NCBI GenBank assembly: GCA_019359215.1
Contig: JAHHHS010000012.1
Coordinates: 1-64,000 of the forward strand
DNA: 64,000 nt
Source of the DNA: Nostoc indistinguendum CM1-VF10
GTDB lineage: Bacteria; Cyanobacteriota; Cyanobacteriia; Cyanobacteriales; Nostocaceae
Direction: 5' to 3'
Shown: positions 8,502 to 17,981 of the stretch, in pieces
Layout: each line of letters opens with the position of its first letter
Position numbering within the stretch: position 1 is the stretch's first letter
Translations under genes and position numbers: made by a program
The notes under the pieces: model-generated
Told to the model about the DNA's origin: nothing
The model's database searches: none
Seen by the model: the letters and a program-made list of their open reading frames with translations, nothing else

Positions 8502-9206
8502 TTAACTAATAACTCCTAACTTACTAAGCACTAGCACTCCCATCATACCGTTCGCAATGGGATAGTGTGTGGCAACAGAAAAACCAACTTGACGCGCTAA
8601 CTCTATTTGCTTACTCCCGACGGGAAAGCGGTCTAAGCTGGGACTGATGTAAGCATATTCTTCTTTTAACCCTAAATAATTGGCAACTGGCACTACAAAA
8701 CTGTTCAGATACAACTGCTGAAAGGCACGTAGCTGAGGATTACTCGGTCGATGAAAGTCTAAAATTGCGGCTTTAGCACCCGGCTTTAGCACCCGGTATA
8801 ACTCTTGGAGACTACGGGGAATATCTTTAACATTTCTTAAACCATAGCCCATTGTTGCGGCATCAAATTGGTTATCCTCAAAGGGTAAATTTAGCACGTC
8901 GGCTTCTATCCAGGCGATCGCAGGTTGGGGGTAGTGATTTTGGGAGCGTTCTTTAGCTATTTCTAGCAGGTTGGGGGAAAAATCTACTCCGTAGACCTGT
9001 CCTGTTGCCCCTACACGCCGTGCCAAACGTAAGGCTAAATCACCACTACCGCAACACAAATCTAATGCAGTATCACCCGATTTAGCTGCACTCCATTTCA
9101 CTGCCATTTCCTTCCATATTCGATGCTGTCCCAGACTCAACCAATCGTTCAACTGGTCATAAACTGGGGCAATACGGTTAAAAATGGACTGAATTTCGTT
9201 ACTCAT
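8502..9206 (-). CDS. ubiE: UbiE/MenG quinone methyltransferase
   Basis: A 234-residue SAM-dependent methyltransferase of the UbiE/MenG family. The SAM-binding motif I is TALDLCCGSGDLALRLA (about 46-62). The family signature follows as DAATMGYGLRNVKD (about 114-127), then the VLKPGAKAAILDF segment. In cyanobacteria this enzyme methylates the naphthoquinone ring in the last step of phylloquinone (photosystem I cofactor) synthesis, hence menG is an equally valid symbol. The length and motifs are intact. It stands between two repeat-filled gaps and shows no operon partner. Confidence 0.9.
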   Translation of the reverse strand: MSNEIQSIFNRIAPVYDQLNDWLSLGQHRIWKEMAVKWSAAKSGDTALDLCCGSGDLALRLARRVGATGQVYGVDFSPNLLEIAKERSQNHYPQPAIAWIEADVLNLPFEDNQFDAATMGYGLRNVKDIPRSLQELYRVLKPGAKAAILDFHRPSNPQLRAFQQLYLNSFVVPVANYLGLKEEYAYISPSLDRFPVGSKQIELARQVGFSVATHYPIANGMMGVLVLSKLGVIS

Positions 9207-9282
9207 TGGGTATGGGGCATTGGGTATTGAGCATTAGTCATTGGTTTTTAACAAAGGACAAATGACTAATGACTAATGACAA
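9207..9282. repeat. aatgact heptamer repeats
   Basis: Tandem gggcatt / attgagc and aatgact heptamers fill the gap between ubiE and the response-regulator gene, ending in about four aatgac(t) units. These are typical short tandem repeats of Nostocales. Confidence 0.65.
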
Positions 9283-10239
9283 CTACACAGTGGTTTGATC
9301 GCAGCGACTACTAGTAAGAGCGATCGCTACCAGTTCGGCTAATAAATTAATTAGCATTAATTCATCTTCTTGCAAAGTGCAAGGTTGTTTCCACTGTAGC
9401 GACAATACGCCCAAAAGTTGATGACGGTAGCTAATTGGGATAACTAAATGTGCTTGCACGCCCGTATTTTGGTAGTGAATAGCATCAGCTAGTTTAGTGT
9501 CTTTAAGTATATTTAAGGAAACTTGCATTTGCCCGGTGGCGATCGCTTCCTTTGTTAGTGGGTCAACAGATAGCCAATTCTCTATTGTACCTGTATCACT
9601 GTAAGTTCCTTGAGTTGCAATCAGAGTATTTCCATCTGTAAGTTGGAGAATACAGCCTTCTGCTCCAAAAGTCTCACTTACAGCCCTGGTAATTGGATCG
9701 AGAGTTTCTTCTAAGCTAGAAGTGGCTTGAGTTACCTGTACCAAAACACTTAGCAGCGCCATTTGAGCATGAGCACGGCGTAATTCTTCTGTACGTTGCT
9801 TGAGCAAGTCGTAGGTTTCTGCTGCTCTTTGCACCACTGCCTTCAGTTCTCCTGGGTCCCAAGGCTTGGTGATATATTTATAGACTTGCCCGGCATTAAT
9901 TGCTTCTACCAAGTCTTCAATATCAGTAAATCCGGTGAGAATTATCCTAACCGTATCGGGAAACTGAGGTACAGTCTTGCTGAGAAACTCAGTTCCTTTC
10001 ATTTCTGGCATCCGTTGATCGGAGATAATCACCGCTACCTCGCCTTCTGCTGCCAATACTTGTAGAGCGTTCACCCCACTATCAGCTTTCAGAACATTAA
10101 AGTCGCGTCGAAAGGTGCGATAAAGCAGATCGAGATTATCTGGTTCATCGTCAACTACGAGGATTTTGAGTTTTTTTGGTCGTTCTAGAGTCATAACTTG
10201 ATATTGGAGTTTATCTATTTCGAGGCTGGACTTATCCAT
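9283..10239 (-). CDS. Response regulator with REC and GAF domains
   Basis: A 318-residue protein. The REC domain spans about residues 24-145, with acidic pair D30-D31, phosphoacceptor D74 in VIISDQRMP, and conserved lysine K125 in YITKPWDPG. A helical linker (about 145-165) leads to a GAF domain (about 166-310, containing CILQLTDGNTLIATQG and VIPISYRHQLLGVLSLQW). The YKYITKPWDP form is typical of the RpfG/HnoB-like REC subfamily. It has no output domain such as HTH, GGDEF or HD, so it probably acts by protein interaction. A second methionine at residue 16 (MTLERPKK) could be the true start. No cognate kinase is adjacent. Confidence 0.85.
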   Translation of the reverse strand: MDKSSLEIDKLQYQVMTLERPKKLKILVVDDEPDNLDLLYRTFRRDFNVLKADSGVNALQVLAAEGEVAVIISDQRMPEMKGTEFLSKTVPQFPDTVRIILTGFTDIEDLVEAINAGQVYKYITKPWDPGELKAVVQRAAETYDLLKQRTEELRRAHAQMALLSVLVQVTQATSSLEETLDPITRAVSETFGAEGCILQLTDGNTLIATQGTYSDTGTIENWLSVDPLTKEAIATGQMQVSLNILKDTKLADAIHYQNTGVQAHLVIPISYRHQLLGVLSLQWKQPCTLQEDELMLINLLAELVAIALTSSRCDQTTV

Positions 10240-10663
10240 AAGATATTTCCTTTAAATATTCATTATCTTGTTATATTCCATACCAAGCTTAGTTGAGAAT
10301 AGCCGAATTTTATCTAGGGTTTTTACTGACTTAACTTGCATATTTGAGTACAATAACTGTGAGTGTTACAGAGGATATTTGCCTGTCCAAATATCTGAGT
10401 TAGAAAAAATTGCATAAGAAGAATCAACTAAATAAGTTTAAATATGGTGGTTTCCATATGGATTAAGATACGCTAACCTCTTTTGGATGGAACGCTTAGT
10501 AGGGGCGCACAGCTAGCTGTGCGCCCCTACGATCTGTATTTCAAAAAATTAAAAGTTTCTACAAATGAACTCAAGACAGTAGGTCTGGGTAGTTCATAGA
10601 TTAGAATAAGACTTGCTCATAAGGTATTAATCAACCTTTCAAGTTGAAGTTCGCACTCCGATT
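10240..10663. other. Divergent intergenic region with one palindrome
   Basis: This gap between the divergent REC-GAF gene and raf1 should hold both promoters. The only clear structure is the 32-bp perfect palindrome at 10499-10530. No small gene is seen. Confidence 0.5.
10499..10530. repeat. Dispersed gtaggggc palindrome, 32 bp
   Basis: A perfect inverted repeat with arms gtaggggcgcacagct and agctgtgcgcccctac. It belongs to the family also seen at 26242, 27383, 30072 and 34279. Confidence 0.8.
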
Positions 10664-11752
10664 ATGACTGATCTACCACCCAACGCTCAGAATCCCGAAG
10701 AAAATGCTACCAACGATGTAGCGCAAGAATTACTGCGAAGGCTGAGGCAAAAACAAGGTAACTGGGTGGAATGGGGAGCCGCGATCGCCTCGTTGCTAAA
10801 AACCGGTTACAACCCCCAAGAAATTTTTGAGGCGACTGGATTTGAGCCGATTCAACAAAATCAGGTGGTTGTTGGTTCCCAAGTTTACAATTCTTTGGAA
10901 AAGTTTGGAGTATCGGAAGAAACGCGATCGCACTATGCCACACGCGGCAGTGATGTTTTATACGAACTGCGTTTGCTCACCCAAGAAGAACGCGCCGCCG
11001 CTGCCGAGCTAATCTTCGTCCACAACGTTGATGCTGATGAGGCACGGGATATAGCAAAAGCACTTAAGGAGTTCTCTTATTTCCGCACTTTGCCAGAAGG
11101 GTTTTCTGCCCATCCTGGGGATGCCGTTGCTTATCAGGTTTGGAAACTGGCACGCCAAAATGCAGATTTACAACAGCGATCGCGCCTGATCGCCAAAGGT
11201 TTACGCTTTGCTCACACGCCAGCAGCAAGGCAAAAAATCGAACAGCTACTAACTGATTTTACTACTGCTCCCCAGCGTCCAGCGCCAATTCTACCCTTTT
11301 ACCGTCTGGAATTTGAAGAACAATTACCCCGAATCTTGCCCGTGGTAGGCGAGTTGCCATTATCACGACAAGACTTGCAAGCTGTGCCCATACTGACAGA
11401 AATCGAACCATTTCGTTTAGTCAAGTTTTCTGGAGAACAAGCTTGGATACCATTACCAGGTTGGCAAGTGCTGTTGGCGGCAGAAGATCCAGTAGTGATT
11501 TTAGCGAATAGCGATCGCTTCCCCATCCAAAACCAAAGCCAAATGGGCCCCGTTGTAGTTGTGGTAGATCGTGCCAAACGAGAATGGGATGCCTCTAGCT
11601 ATTTTGTCGTTGAGAATGGTGGTGAATTAGATTTTCAGTGGTTTGAAACTGAATCAGAAATTCCCTTACTAGGACAAATTATTATCATTGTGCGTCCTAA
11701 GAAAATTCTGGATGAAGAATTAACTAAGGATTCATGGCAGATTGACGAGTAA
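10664..11752 (+). CDS. raf1: RuBisCO accumulation factor 1
   Basis: A 362-residue Raf1, the dimeric chaperone that assembles and stabilises RbcL dimers on the way to RuBisCO octamers. The N-terminal alpha-helical domain starts at about residue 15 (ELLRRLRQKQGNWVEWG). It includes the segments KTGYNPQEIFEATGFEP and LRLLTQEERAAAAELI. The C-terminal beta-sandwich dimerisation domain covers about 205-350 (APILPFYRLEFEEQLPRILP). Length and motif order are those of cyanobacterial Raf1. The last 11 bases overlap the start of a broken porin frame downstream, which is probably an accident of decay. Confidence 0.92.
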   Translation: MTDLPPNAQNPEENATNDVAQELLRRLRQKQGNWVEWGAAIASLLKTGYNPQEIFEATGFEPIQQNQVVVGSQVYNSLEKFGVSEETRSHYATRGSDVLYELRLLTQEERAAAAELIFVHNVDADEARDIAKALKEFSYFRTLPEGFSAHPGDAVAYQVWKLARQNADLQQRSRLIAKGLRFAHTPAARQKIEQLLTDFTTAPQRPAPILPFYRLEFEEQLPRILPVVGELPLSRQDLQAVPILTEIEPFRLVKFSGEQAWIPLPGWQVLLAAEDPVVILANSDRFPIQNQSQMGPVVVVVDRAKREWDASSYFVVENGGELDFQWFETESEIPLLGQIIIIVRPKKILDEELTKDSWQIDE

Positions 11753-12669
11753 TTCAATTTTAGATTTTGGATTACTGGCGATAAGAGTAATTAAAACAGG
11801 TGTAGATAATACCCAGACTATAAAGTTTTCTGAAAAAGGAGCCAATTTTAAAAATCAAGCTAGTTCTAGAACAATCAACGAAAATGATAAAAGTTCTGAA
11901 TTAACACTGCCTCCATCTGGTGATTTTTCTCAAACTACTTCGGAGTTTTCACGCCCCTCTCTTAGAAGAGATTTGTTAGCACAGGTAACATCTGTATCGC
12001 AATTATCAGATGTCCAACCTACAGATTGGGCTTTTGCTGCATTACAATCTCTAGTCGAGCGCTATGGTTGTATTGCTGGCTATCCAAACAGCACATATCG
12101 GGGGAACCGAGCGCTGACTCGTTATGAATTTGCCGCAGGTTTGAATGCTTGTTTAGATCGGGTAAATGAGCTAATTGCCACCGCAACTAGTGATTTGGTA
12201 ACAAAGCAAGATTTAGCTACTTTGCAAAAACTGCAAGAAGAATTTTCGGCCGAATTAGCTACATTGCGAGGTCGAGTAGATGCTGTGGAAGCTCGCACCG
12301 CTCAATTAGAGGCCAATCAGTTTTCCACAACGACTAAACTCAGTGGTGAAGTAATTATTTCAGCTCTTGGTGCAACAGGAGGCGCTCCAGATCGGGATGA
12401 CCCTAATATTATCCTGACAAACCGAGTCCGGTTAAATCTTACTACCAGTTTTACCGGTAAAGACTTACTGTTCAGACCAACTGGATTTTAGAGCTTTGTA
12501 CGGTAATGCAAACGCTAATATTCCTCAACAAGCTGCCGAAGTACAACCAGGAGTTTCTGGAACACCTTTGGGATCTGGCGTATTTGCGGGTAGTAGTGTA
12601 GCAGGGCTGTTTTATTCCCTAAAAGGCGTTGATTTGCAAGCGTTTGAAGCAAAAAAATCAGGTGACTAA
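11742..12669 (+). pseudogene. SLH-domain iron-uptake/OprB-type porin, internally deleted
   Basis: The first 249-codon frame holds an SLH domain (SQLSDVQPTDWAFAALQSL, then ALTRYEFAAGLNACLDR), a coiled-coil stretch (KQDLATLQKLQEEFSAELA) and the first barrel strand (TTKLSGEVIISAL). It ends RPTGF and a stop at 12491. Directly overlapping, another frame continues DFRALYGNANANIP and GTPLGSGVFAGSS to a stop at 12669, similar to a late porin segment. The ~500-residue family barrel is therefore mostly missing, with a frame change at the junction. The N-terminus also lacks a signal peptide (MTSNSILDFGLLAIRV). Loss of function is very likely. Confidence 0.75.
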
Positions 12670-13178
12670 AAAATCTGATTGGACAAGAAAATGGCGATGC
12701 CTTCGGCAAGGCTTTGCCAACGCACTTATATTTATCCATTGAAGTGGTAATTTTTCTTTTTCCCACTTTCCTAAATTTCACAACGAGTACTCTTGACAAA
12801 ATCATGACCTTGTCGAATGAAACAGTCCTGCTTTTTAAGGGGAGAACTGGAATCAAAGTCCCCCAATTTATCGGGGGATTTACAGAAAGCTAGAACTTTT
12901 GATACCGACAAGTGTAATTCAACCTCAGTTCATCAATTCCATGTTGCTTATAGGCTTGTTTCCAACCTGTTATCGAACCTAAAGACACATCTAAAATAGT
13001 TTGGATTTATTCGTACAAGTAATCTAAGTAAACCAACTTGACCGCCAAAGCTTTTCTTACCTCACAAGCATCATGGCAAGCTGCGATAAAATCTTGTAAC
13101 TTTGCGTTAGCGTACCCTTGCGGGGAAGCAAGCTACGCGTAGCGTCTCGTCAAAGTTTTAAGATAACATTAGCGGAAT
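12670..13178. other. Intergenic region of decayed mobile DNA
   Basis: Holds a cggcaaggctttgcc-type short palindrome (about 12699-12722), a tcccccaatttatcggggga inverted repeat (about 12859-12878), the IS630 remnant and a gcgtagc/gctacgc-rich palindrome (about 13104-13153). There is no intact gene. Confidence 0.5.
12898..13100 (-). pseudogene. IS630-type transposase N-terminal remnant
   Basis: A minus-strand frame reads KLQDFIAACHDACEVRKALA, then VKLVYLDYLYE, a TAA at 13007-13009, and continues IQTILDVSLGSITGWKQAY and GIDELRLNY. This fits the N-terminal helix-turn-helix part of IS630-family transposases, broken by one in-frame stop and lacking the DDE domain. Confidence 0.55.
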
Positions 13179-13610
13179 TTAAAAATATATTAACTGGTGA
13201 ATTAGCGCACCCAAAGCCAAACCTATCAATGAAAAGGTAGACGTAGTCCAAAAGGCTAGCCCTTCTCTAAGACCTGCCATCTGAAAGTCTATCCTGACTA
13301 ATATAGTTGCCGAAATGATGAGTAAAGTATCAAGAAATACCCGAAACCAAGCAATCATAATAAAAAACAAGAAAGCTGCTAAAACGGCAACGCCGAAAGA
13401 CCTAGTATTTGATTTCAACAAAACATTCAAATAATATGTCATTTTTAGCCAAGGAATGGTCAACGTTACTACTAAAAGTAAGATAGCAACCACTGTCACC
13501 AGCCACACAAATAAAGGAGCGCGTATTTCAGATATTACCCAGCCCAAAGTACTGTAACTAAGCAGTAATAGCGCCAAAGACACCCAAGGAACTCTTTTCA
13601 AAATTGACAT
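13179..13610 (-). CDS. Hypothetical membrane protein with four helices
   Basis: A 143-residue protein with hydrophobic segments at about 9-26, 31-52, 73-100 and 120-142 and almost no soluble loops. I recognise no motif. It lies 71 bases upstream of the ABC ATPase frame on the same strand (the ATPase begins at 14809 and ends at 13682, so this gene follows it). Co-transcription with it is possible, but it does not look like a standard ABC permease. Confidence 0.65.
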   Translation of the reverse strand: MSILKRVPWVSLALLLLSYSTLGWVISEIRAPLFVWLVTVVAILLLVVTLTIPWLKMTYYLNVLLKSNTRSFGVAVLAAFLFFIMIAWFRVFLDTLLIISATILVRIDFQMAGLREGLAFWTTSTFSLIGLALGALIHQLIYF

Positions 13611-13681
13611 GGGTTAATATTTCTAGTACAGGGTCAAGGTCTTATTTTATTATTTAATCTTATATAAGCCGATTCTTATAA

Positions 13682-14809
13682 CTATTGACTAATAGCTAAA
13701 CAATCATTTTCTGCCCACCAAGCGTAGATGGGCGTGTTGCGGTCTGGTAAAGTGCCAAAAGTATTAGGTTGCAACACATTTATGCCAGTACTATTTGTTA
13801 ATTGCACAACATAATTAACGTGTGTACCCAAATACATAATATTGACAAGCCGTCCTTCAAAGCAGTTAGTTGGCAAATTGGGTGGATAAAGCGAAAGCTG
13901 TATTTTTTCTGGGCGTACACTTACTACCACCGCTTGTGATAATTCAGATGGTGTATCTTCAGCGCGGCTAACGACAATTGAAAGTCCCGTTTTTGTCGAA
14001 ATTTGAACATTAGAAGAGTCTACTCCTACGATTTCACCGCTAAATAAATTAGTATCGCCAATAAAATTAGCAACAAAGGATGTGCAAGGACGTTCATAAA
14101 TTTGGCTAGGAGTACCAACTTGTTCAATTTTGCCTTGGTTCATCACAGCAATGCGATCGCTCAAAGATAATGCTTCTTCTTGGTCGTGTGTCACCATCAC
14201 AAAGGTCAATCCCAAATCTTTGTGTAAATTTGATAACTCAACCTGCATTTCTTTACGCAGTTTTAAATCTAACGCCCCTAAAGGTTCATCCAGTAGTACA
14301 ACCGTGGGACGGTTGACTAGGGCCCTTGCTAAGGCGACTCGCTGCTGTTGACCACCAGAAAGTTGATTGGGAAAACGCGATCGCAAACTTTCCATTTTTA
14401 CTAGTTTTAAAGCTTCTTGGACTCTAGCTTCAATTTCCGATTTGCGTATTTTTTTTAACCGCAGTCCAAAAGCAATGTTATCCCAGATATTCAGGTGGTT
14501 AAATAGAGCGTAACTTTGAAATACAGTATTGACGGGTCGGCGGTAAGGCGGCACATTAGTCATAGACTGACCTTGAATCAAAACCTTACCAGCGTCAGCG
14601 ATCTCAAACCCAGCAATTAAGCGCAGTGTTGTTGTTTTACCACAACCGGAGGGGCCTAAAATACTAAAAAATTCTCCCTGTTTGACATCCAAATCTATTC
14701 CATGTACTGCTGGTTCTTGGTTAAAAAACTTGAAGACATTACGCAGTTCAACATCAAGTGGCTGAAAAGTTGTTATCCCCCTTTGATTCTGCATGACAAT
14801 TTGAGCCAT
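13682..14809 (-). CDS. potA: PotA-type ABC transporter ATP-binding protein
   Basis: A 375-residue ATPase of the CUT1/Pot subfamily. Walker A is GPSGCGKTT (about 53-61), followed by the Q-loop [10 protein letters not shown], signature LSGGQQQR, Walker [14 protein letters not shown]-loop [11 protein letters not shown], and a C-terminal TOBE region (about 290-370). Such proteins energise import of spermidine/putrescine or related solutes, and the [13 protein letters not shown] form is typical of PotA. No permease or binding protein gene is adjacent, so the substrate is not settled; the partners may be elsewhere. Confidence 0.85.
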   Translation of the reverse strand: MAQIVMQNQRGITTFQPLDVELRNVFKFFNQEPAVHGIDLDVKQGEFFSILGPSGCGKTTTLRLIAGFEIADAGKVLIQGQSMTNVPPYRRPVNTVFQSYALFNHLNIWDNIAFGLRLKKIRKSEIEARVQEALKLVKMESLRSRFPNQLSGGQQQRVALARALVNRPTVVLLDEPLGALDLKLRKEMQVELSNLHKDLGLTFVMVTHDQEEALSLSDRIAVMNQGKIEQVGTPSQIYERPCTSFVANFIGDTNLFSGEIVGVDSSNVQISTKTGLSIVVSRAEDTPSELSQAVVVSVRPEKIQLSLYPPNLPTNCFEGRLVNIMYLGTHVNYVVQLTNSTGINVLQPNTFGTLPDRNTPIYAWWAENDCLAISQ

Positions 14810-14938
14810 AATCCTTAGTAGAATGCCGTGATCTTACGTAATTTTGTCAATAGTCTATTGGGCAGACTAGATTTGACACTTTAGTTTATTGTATCCCCCA
14901 AAAACCATTGTTCAATAATATACTCGCCCAATTCTTTT

Positions 14939-14956
14939 ATACCCACTAGTGGGTAT
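14939..14956. promoter_or_regulatory. 18-bp palindrome in the potA-mrdA divergent region
   Basis: A perfect inverted repeat (atacccact / agtgggtat) lies 56 bases before the preferred start of the PBP2 gene and 130 bases before potA. Size and position suit a dimeric regulator site; no regulator is known from the sequence. Confidence 0.4.
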
Positions 14957-15011
14957 GAATTTAGAGTAATTGTATACAAATAATACCGCTATTGGAATCA
15001 ATATTTGTCTT

Positions 15012-16826
15012 ATGTCCTTATTCCCATCAATTGGCAGCAAAAAAGATACGCGTACGGTTGGACGTGGTTTCCAATCAATATTTTTAATTATATTTACTCT
15101 ATTTATGGTGACGGGAATCAGCGTTCGTTTGGCATATTTGCAAATTGCTGAAGGAACAAACCACCGAAAAAGAGCCGAGTCAAATCGAATTCGGATGATT
15201 CCCAAACAACCAGAACGAGGCAACATTTTTGACCGCAATGGTAAACTTTTAGCCAGTACTCGCTATCCTCGCTCTGTATATTTGTGGCCAATGGCACATA
15301 CTAAGCCAGCATGGTCAGTTGTGGGAGCACGTCTATCTCAAATTCTCGACGTTTCCGAAGAAGAAATGGAAAAGAAACTAGAAGAGGCAGGTGCTAACTC
15401 TTCTTCACTCATACGAATTGCCCGTGACTTGAACGAAGCGCAAATTACGGCATTGAAAGAGTATGAAACCGATCTTCAAGGTGTGGAAATTCATACAGAA
15501 GCCGTTCGTTACTACCCCCACGGTAGGGAATTAGCTCATGTATTAGGATATACGCGAGAACTGACCGCCGATCAGTTAAAAGAAAAGAAGCAGGAAGGCT
15601 ATAGATTGGGTGATGTGATTGGTCAAATGGGAGTTGAAAAAGCTTATGAGAAAATGCTGCGGGGCGAATGGGGCGGTCAGCAGGTAGAAGTAGATGGTGC
15701 AGGTCGGCCGCTCCGAGTTTTGGGAGAGAAACAGGCGAAAGCTGGTAATGATTTGCACTTGACCATAGATTTAAATATGCAAAAGACAGCAGAAAAAGCT
15801 TTGAGCGATCGCGACGGTGCGATCGTGGCACTTGATCCAAAGAACGGTGCCGTTTTAGCAATGGTATCTCACCCCACCTTTGACCCCAATATTTTCTCAA
15901 AGCAGAAACTCACCCAAAAAGATTGGGAAACTGTACAAGGTTCAGATCATCCCTTGGTAAATCGCGCCCTCAGTGCTTTTCCACCCGCTAGCACCTTCAA
16001 AATTGTCACCACCACAGCCGGTCTAGAATCCGGTAAATTTTCTCCTAGCACAGTCTTGCAAACCTACGGTTCCTTAAACTTTGGCGGTACCCGATTTGGT
16101 GAATGGAATCATGCCGGATTCGGCCCATTGGGTTTTGTCGGTGCATTACAGTGGAGCAGTGATACCTTCTTCTATCAAATTGGTCGGGGAGTCGGTGGCC
16201 CAACTTTAATTGAATGGACTCGCAAGTATGGATTTGGCCAAAAAACCGGCTTTGAGTTTCCCAAGGAAGAGGCAAAAGGTTTAGTACCAGATGAGACATG
16301 GAAGCAGAAAACTTGGAAGATACCTTGGACTGTAGGTGACAGCATTAATATGTCAATTGGTCAAGGTGCCTTACAAACTACACCTTTACAAGTCGCCATC
16401 ATGTTCGCCGTGCCGGCTAATGGTGGCTACCGAGTCCAGCCGCATTTACTTAAAGACAATGAAGAAGCAAAAAGCTGGCGAGAATCTTTAAATATGAAGC
16501 CAACAACCATAAGTGTTCTCCGTCAGGGACTACGGAAAGTAGTAGCTGAAGGTACAGGTAAGGCTTTGATGCAGCCAACAGTTCCCCCAGTCGCTGGTAA
16601 GAGTGGCACTGCTGAAGCCTGGAAGGGTCGTGTTAAGCAAAATCACGCTTGGTTTGGAGCCTATGTACCTGCCGAACAGCCAGAAGTTCTAATTGTGGCA
16701 TTTGCAGAACATTCCGGTGGCGGTGGTGGTAGCATTGCTGCGCCGATGATTTTAGAAATTATGGAAGAATATTTTCAGCGCAAGTATCCAGGTAAGTACC
16801 AGAAACCAGTGCCTGAGAAATCATGA
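15012..16826 (+). CDS. mrdA: Penicillin-binding protein 2 (elongation transpeptidase)
   Basis: A class B PBP of 604 residues from the ATG at 15012; a TTG 14 codons earlier gives a less likely longer form. One N-terminal membrane segment (about 21-42, SIFLIIFTLFMVTGISV) precedes the dimerisation domain (RGNIFDRNGKLLA). The transpeptidase domain has the active-site SxxK in PASTFKIV, the SxN-equivalent SSD in QWSSDTFFY, and KSGTAE as the KTG box. It cross-links peptidoglycan during lateral wall growth with RodA/MreB. The stop overlaps the next frame by four bases (ATGA). Confidence 0.9.
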   Translation: MSLFPSIGSKKDTRTVGRGFQSIFLIIFTLFMVTGISVRLAYLQIAEGTNHRKRAESNRIRMIPKQPERGNIFDRNGKLLASTRYPRSVYLWPMAHTKPAWSVVGARLSQILDVSEEEMEKKLEEAGANSSSLIRIARDLNEAQITALKEYETDLQGVEIHTEAVRYYPHGRELAHVLGYTRELTADQLKEKKQEGYRLGDVIGQMGVEKAYEKMLRGEWGGQQVEVDGAGRPLRVLGEKQAKAGNDLHLTIDLNMQKTAEKALSDRDGAIVALDPKNGAVLAMVSHPTFDPNIFSKQKLTQKDWETVQGSDHPLVNRALSAFPPASTFKIVTTTAGLESGKFSPSTVLQTYGSLNFGGTRFGEWNHAGFGPLGFVGALQWSSDTFFYQIGRGVGGPTLIEWTRKYGFGQKTGFEFPKEEAKGLVPDETWKQKTWKIPWTVGDSINMSIGQGALQTTPLQVAIMFAVPANGGYRVQPHLLKDNEEAKSWRESLNMKPTTISVLRQGLRKVVAEGTGKALMQPTVPPVAGKSGTAEAWKGRVKQNHAWFGAYVPAEQPEVLIVAFAEHSGGGGGSIAAPMILEIMEEYFQRKYPGKYQKPVPEKS

Positions 16827-16909
16827 AATTGGGGATTGGGCATGGAGAAGAGACAAGGGAGAAACTTGTTCAATACGCCCCTTGTCCTATCACCCCATCA
16901 CCGAAAAAA

Positions 16910-17959
16910 ATGAGGTCAATCGTGATTGATTACTATATTCAAGCCACAATGACTAGAAATCAGATTCCGGGGTTTTCTGTGGCAGTGGTACAGGAAGGTG
17001 AACCTGTTTTAGTTAAGGGCTATGGACTGGCGAATGTTGAACACTCTGTTTCAGCGACTGAACAGACAGTTTATGAAATTGCGTCTGTCGGTAAAACTTT
17101 CACCGCTACAGTCACAATGATGCTGGTGGAGCAAGGGATAATCTCGCTAGAAGAAGCGATCGCAAATTATCTCGATTATCTACCCCTAACGTGGCAAAAT
17201 GTCACAATCGGGCATATTCTGTCTCATCAGTCTGGACTTCCCAGCTATACCGACGCGCCAAACTACTGGGAAATTACCCATCTTGATTTATCTAAATCTG
17301 AAATTTTAGCTTTAGTTACTCACCTACCCCTCAAATTCCAACCGGGTGAGTTTAGCGCCTATGACAATACAGGCTACTATTTACTGGGTTTGATCCTAGA
17401 AAAAGTCACTGGAAAATCTTATGGAGATTTATTACGCGATCGCATTTTTGCTCCTTTGGGAATGAATGCAACCGTAATGAATGATCCCAAAGATATTGTG
17501 CCGCACCGCTCTGCTGGCTATCGCTTGCCAAACAGCAAACTCGTTAACAAACCTTACTACAGTCCTTCTGTTACCTATTCTGCTGGAGGTCAACTTTCCA
17601 GTGTGGAAGATATGGTGAAGTGGGAACAGGCGCTTTGTGGTGAAACTTTGTTAAAGCAATCAACCCTTGATCTGATGTGGACACCTCATTTTCCCAATCA
17701 AGGCGATGATTGGGAAAAGTTGAGATATGTTGCAGGTTTAGGTTGGTGGGTATTGAACTATAGCGATCGCCGAGTAGTTGGTCATAATGGTTCGATACTA
17801 GGATTTGCAAGTAATATTACCCGCTTTATTGATGACAAAATTACCGTGATCTTACTTTGCAACCTAGATAAAATTTCTCGACCAGATGCGATCGCTAAAA
17901 AAATTGCTGAATACTACTGTCCAGTTCTTAAAGAAGCAGTGCTTCAGCCTCCATTATAA
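16910..17959 (+). CDS. Beta-lactamase-family serine hydrolase (class C type)
   Basis: From the ATG at 16910 (MRSIVIDYYIQ) the protein has about 349 residues. An upstream in-phase ATG at 16823 adds 29 residues coded by repetitive DNA typical of Nostoc intergenic sequence, so I reject it. The catalytic SxxK is SVGKTF, the YxN is YDNTGY, and HNGSILGF fills the third-box position. Members include DD-peptidases, esterases and class C beta-lactamases. There is no signal peptide, so a cytoplasmic esterase or amidase is possible. It follows mrdA closely and may share its transcript. Confidence 0.82.
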   Translation: MRSIVIDYYIQATMTRNQIPGFSVAVVQEGEPVLVKGYGLANVEHSVSATEQTVYEIASVGKTFTATVTMMLVEQGIISLEEAIANYLDYLPLTWQNVTIGHILSHQSGLPSYTDAPNYWEITHLDLSKSEILALVTHLPLKFQPGEFSAYDNTGYYLLGLILEKVTGKSYGDLLRDRIFAPLGMNATVMNDPKDIVPHRSAGYRLPNSKLVNKPYYSPSVTYSAGGQLSSVEDMVKWEQALCGETLLKQSTLDLMWTPHFPNQGDDWEKLRYVAGLGWWVLNYSDRRVVGHNGSILGFASNITRFIDDKITVILLCNLDKISRPDAIAKKIAEYYCPVLKEAVLQPPL

Positions 17960-17981
17960 GAAGCAAGGTAATAATTACGAA

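Noticed and set aside
12515..12856. 113-codon minus-strand frame
   Set aside because: It is the shadow of the porin remnant and repeat DNA; the plus-strand porin similarity explains the region.
16823..16909. Longer N-terminus for the serine hydrolase, overlapping mrdA by four bases
   Set aside because: The sequence is repeat-like (ttggggattgggcatgga) and does not form a signal peptide; the ATG at 16910 begins the conserved part.
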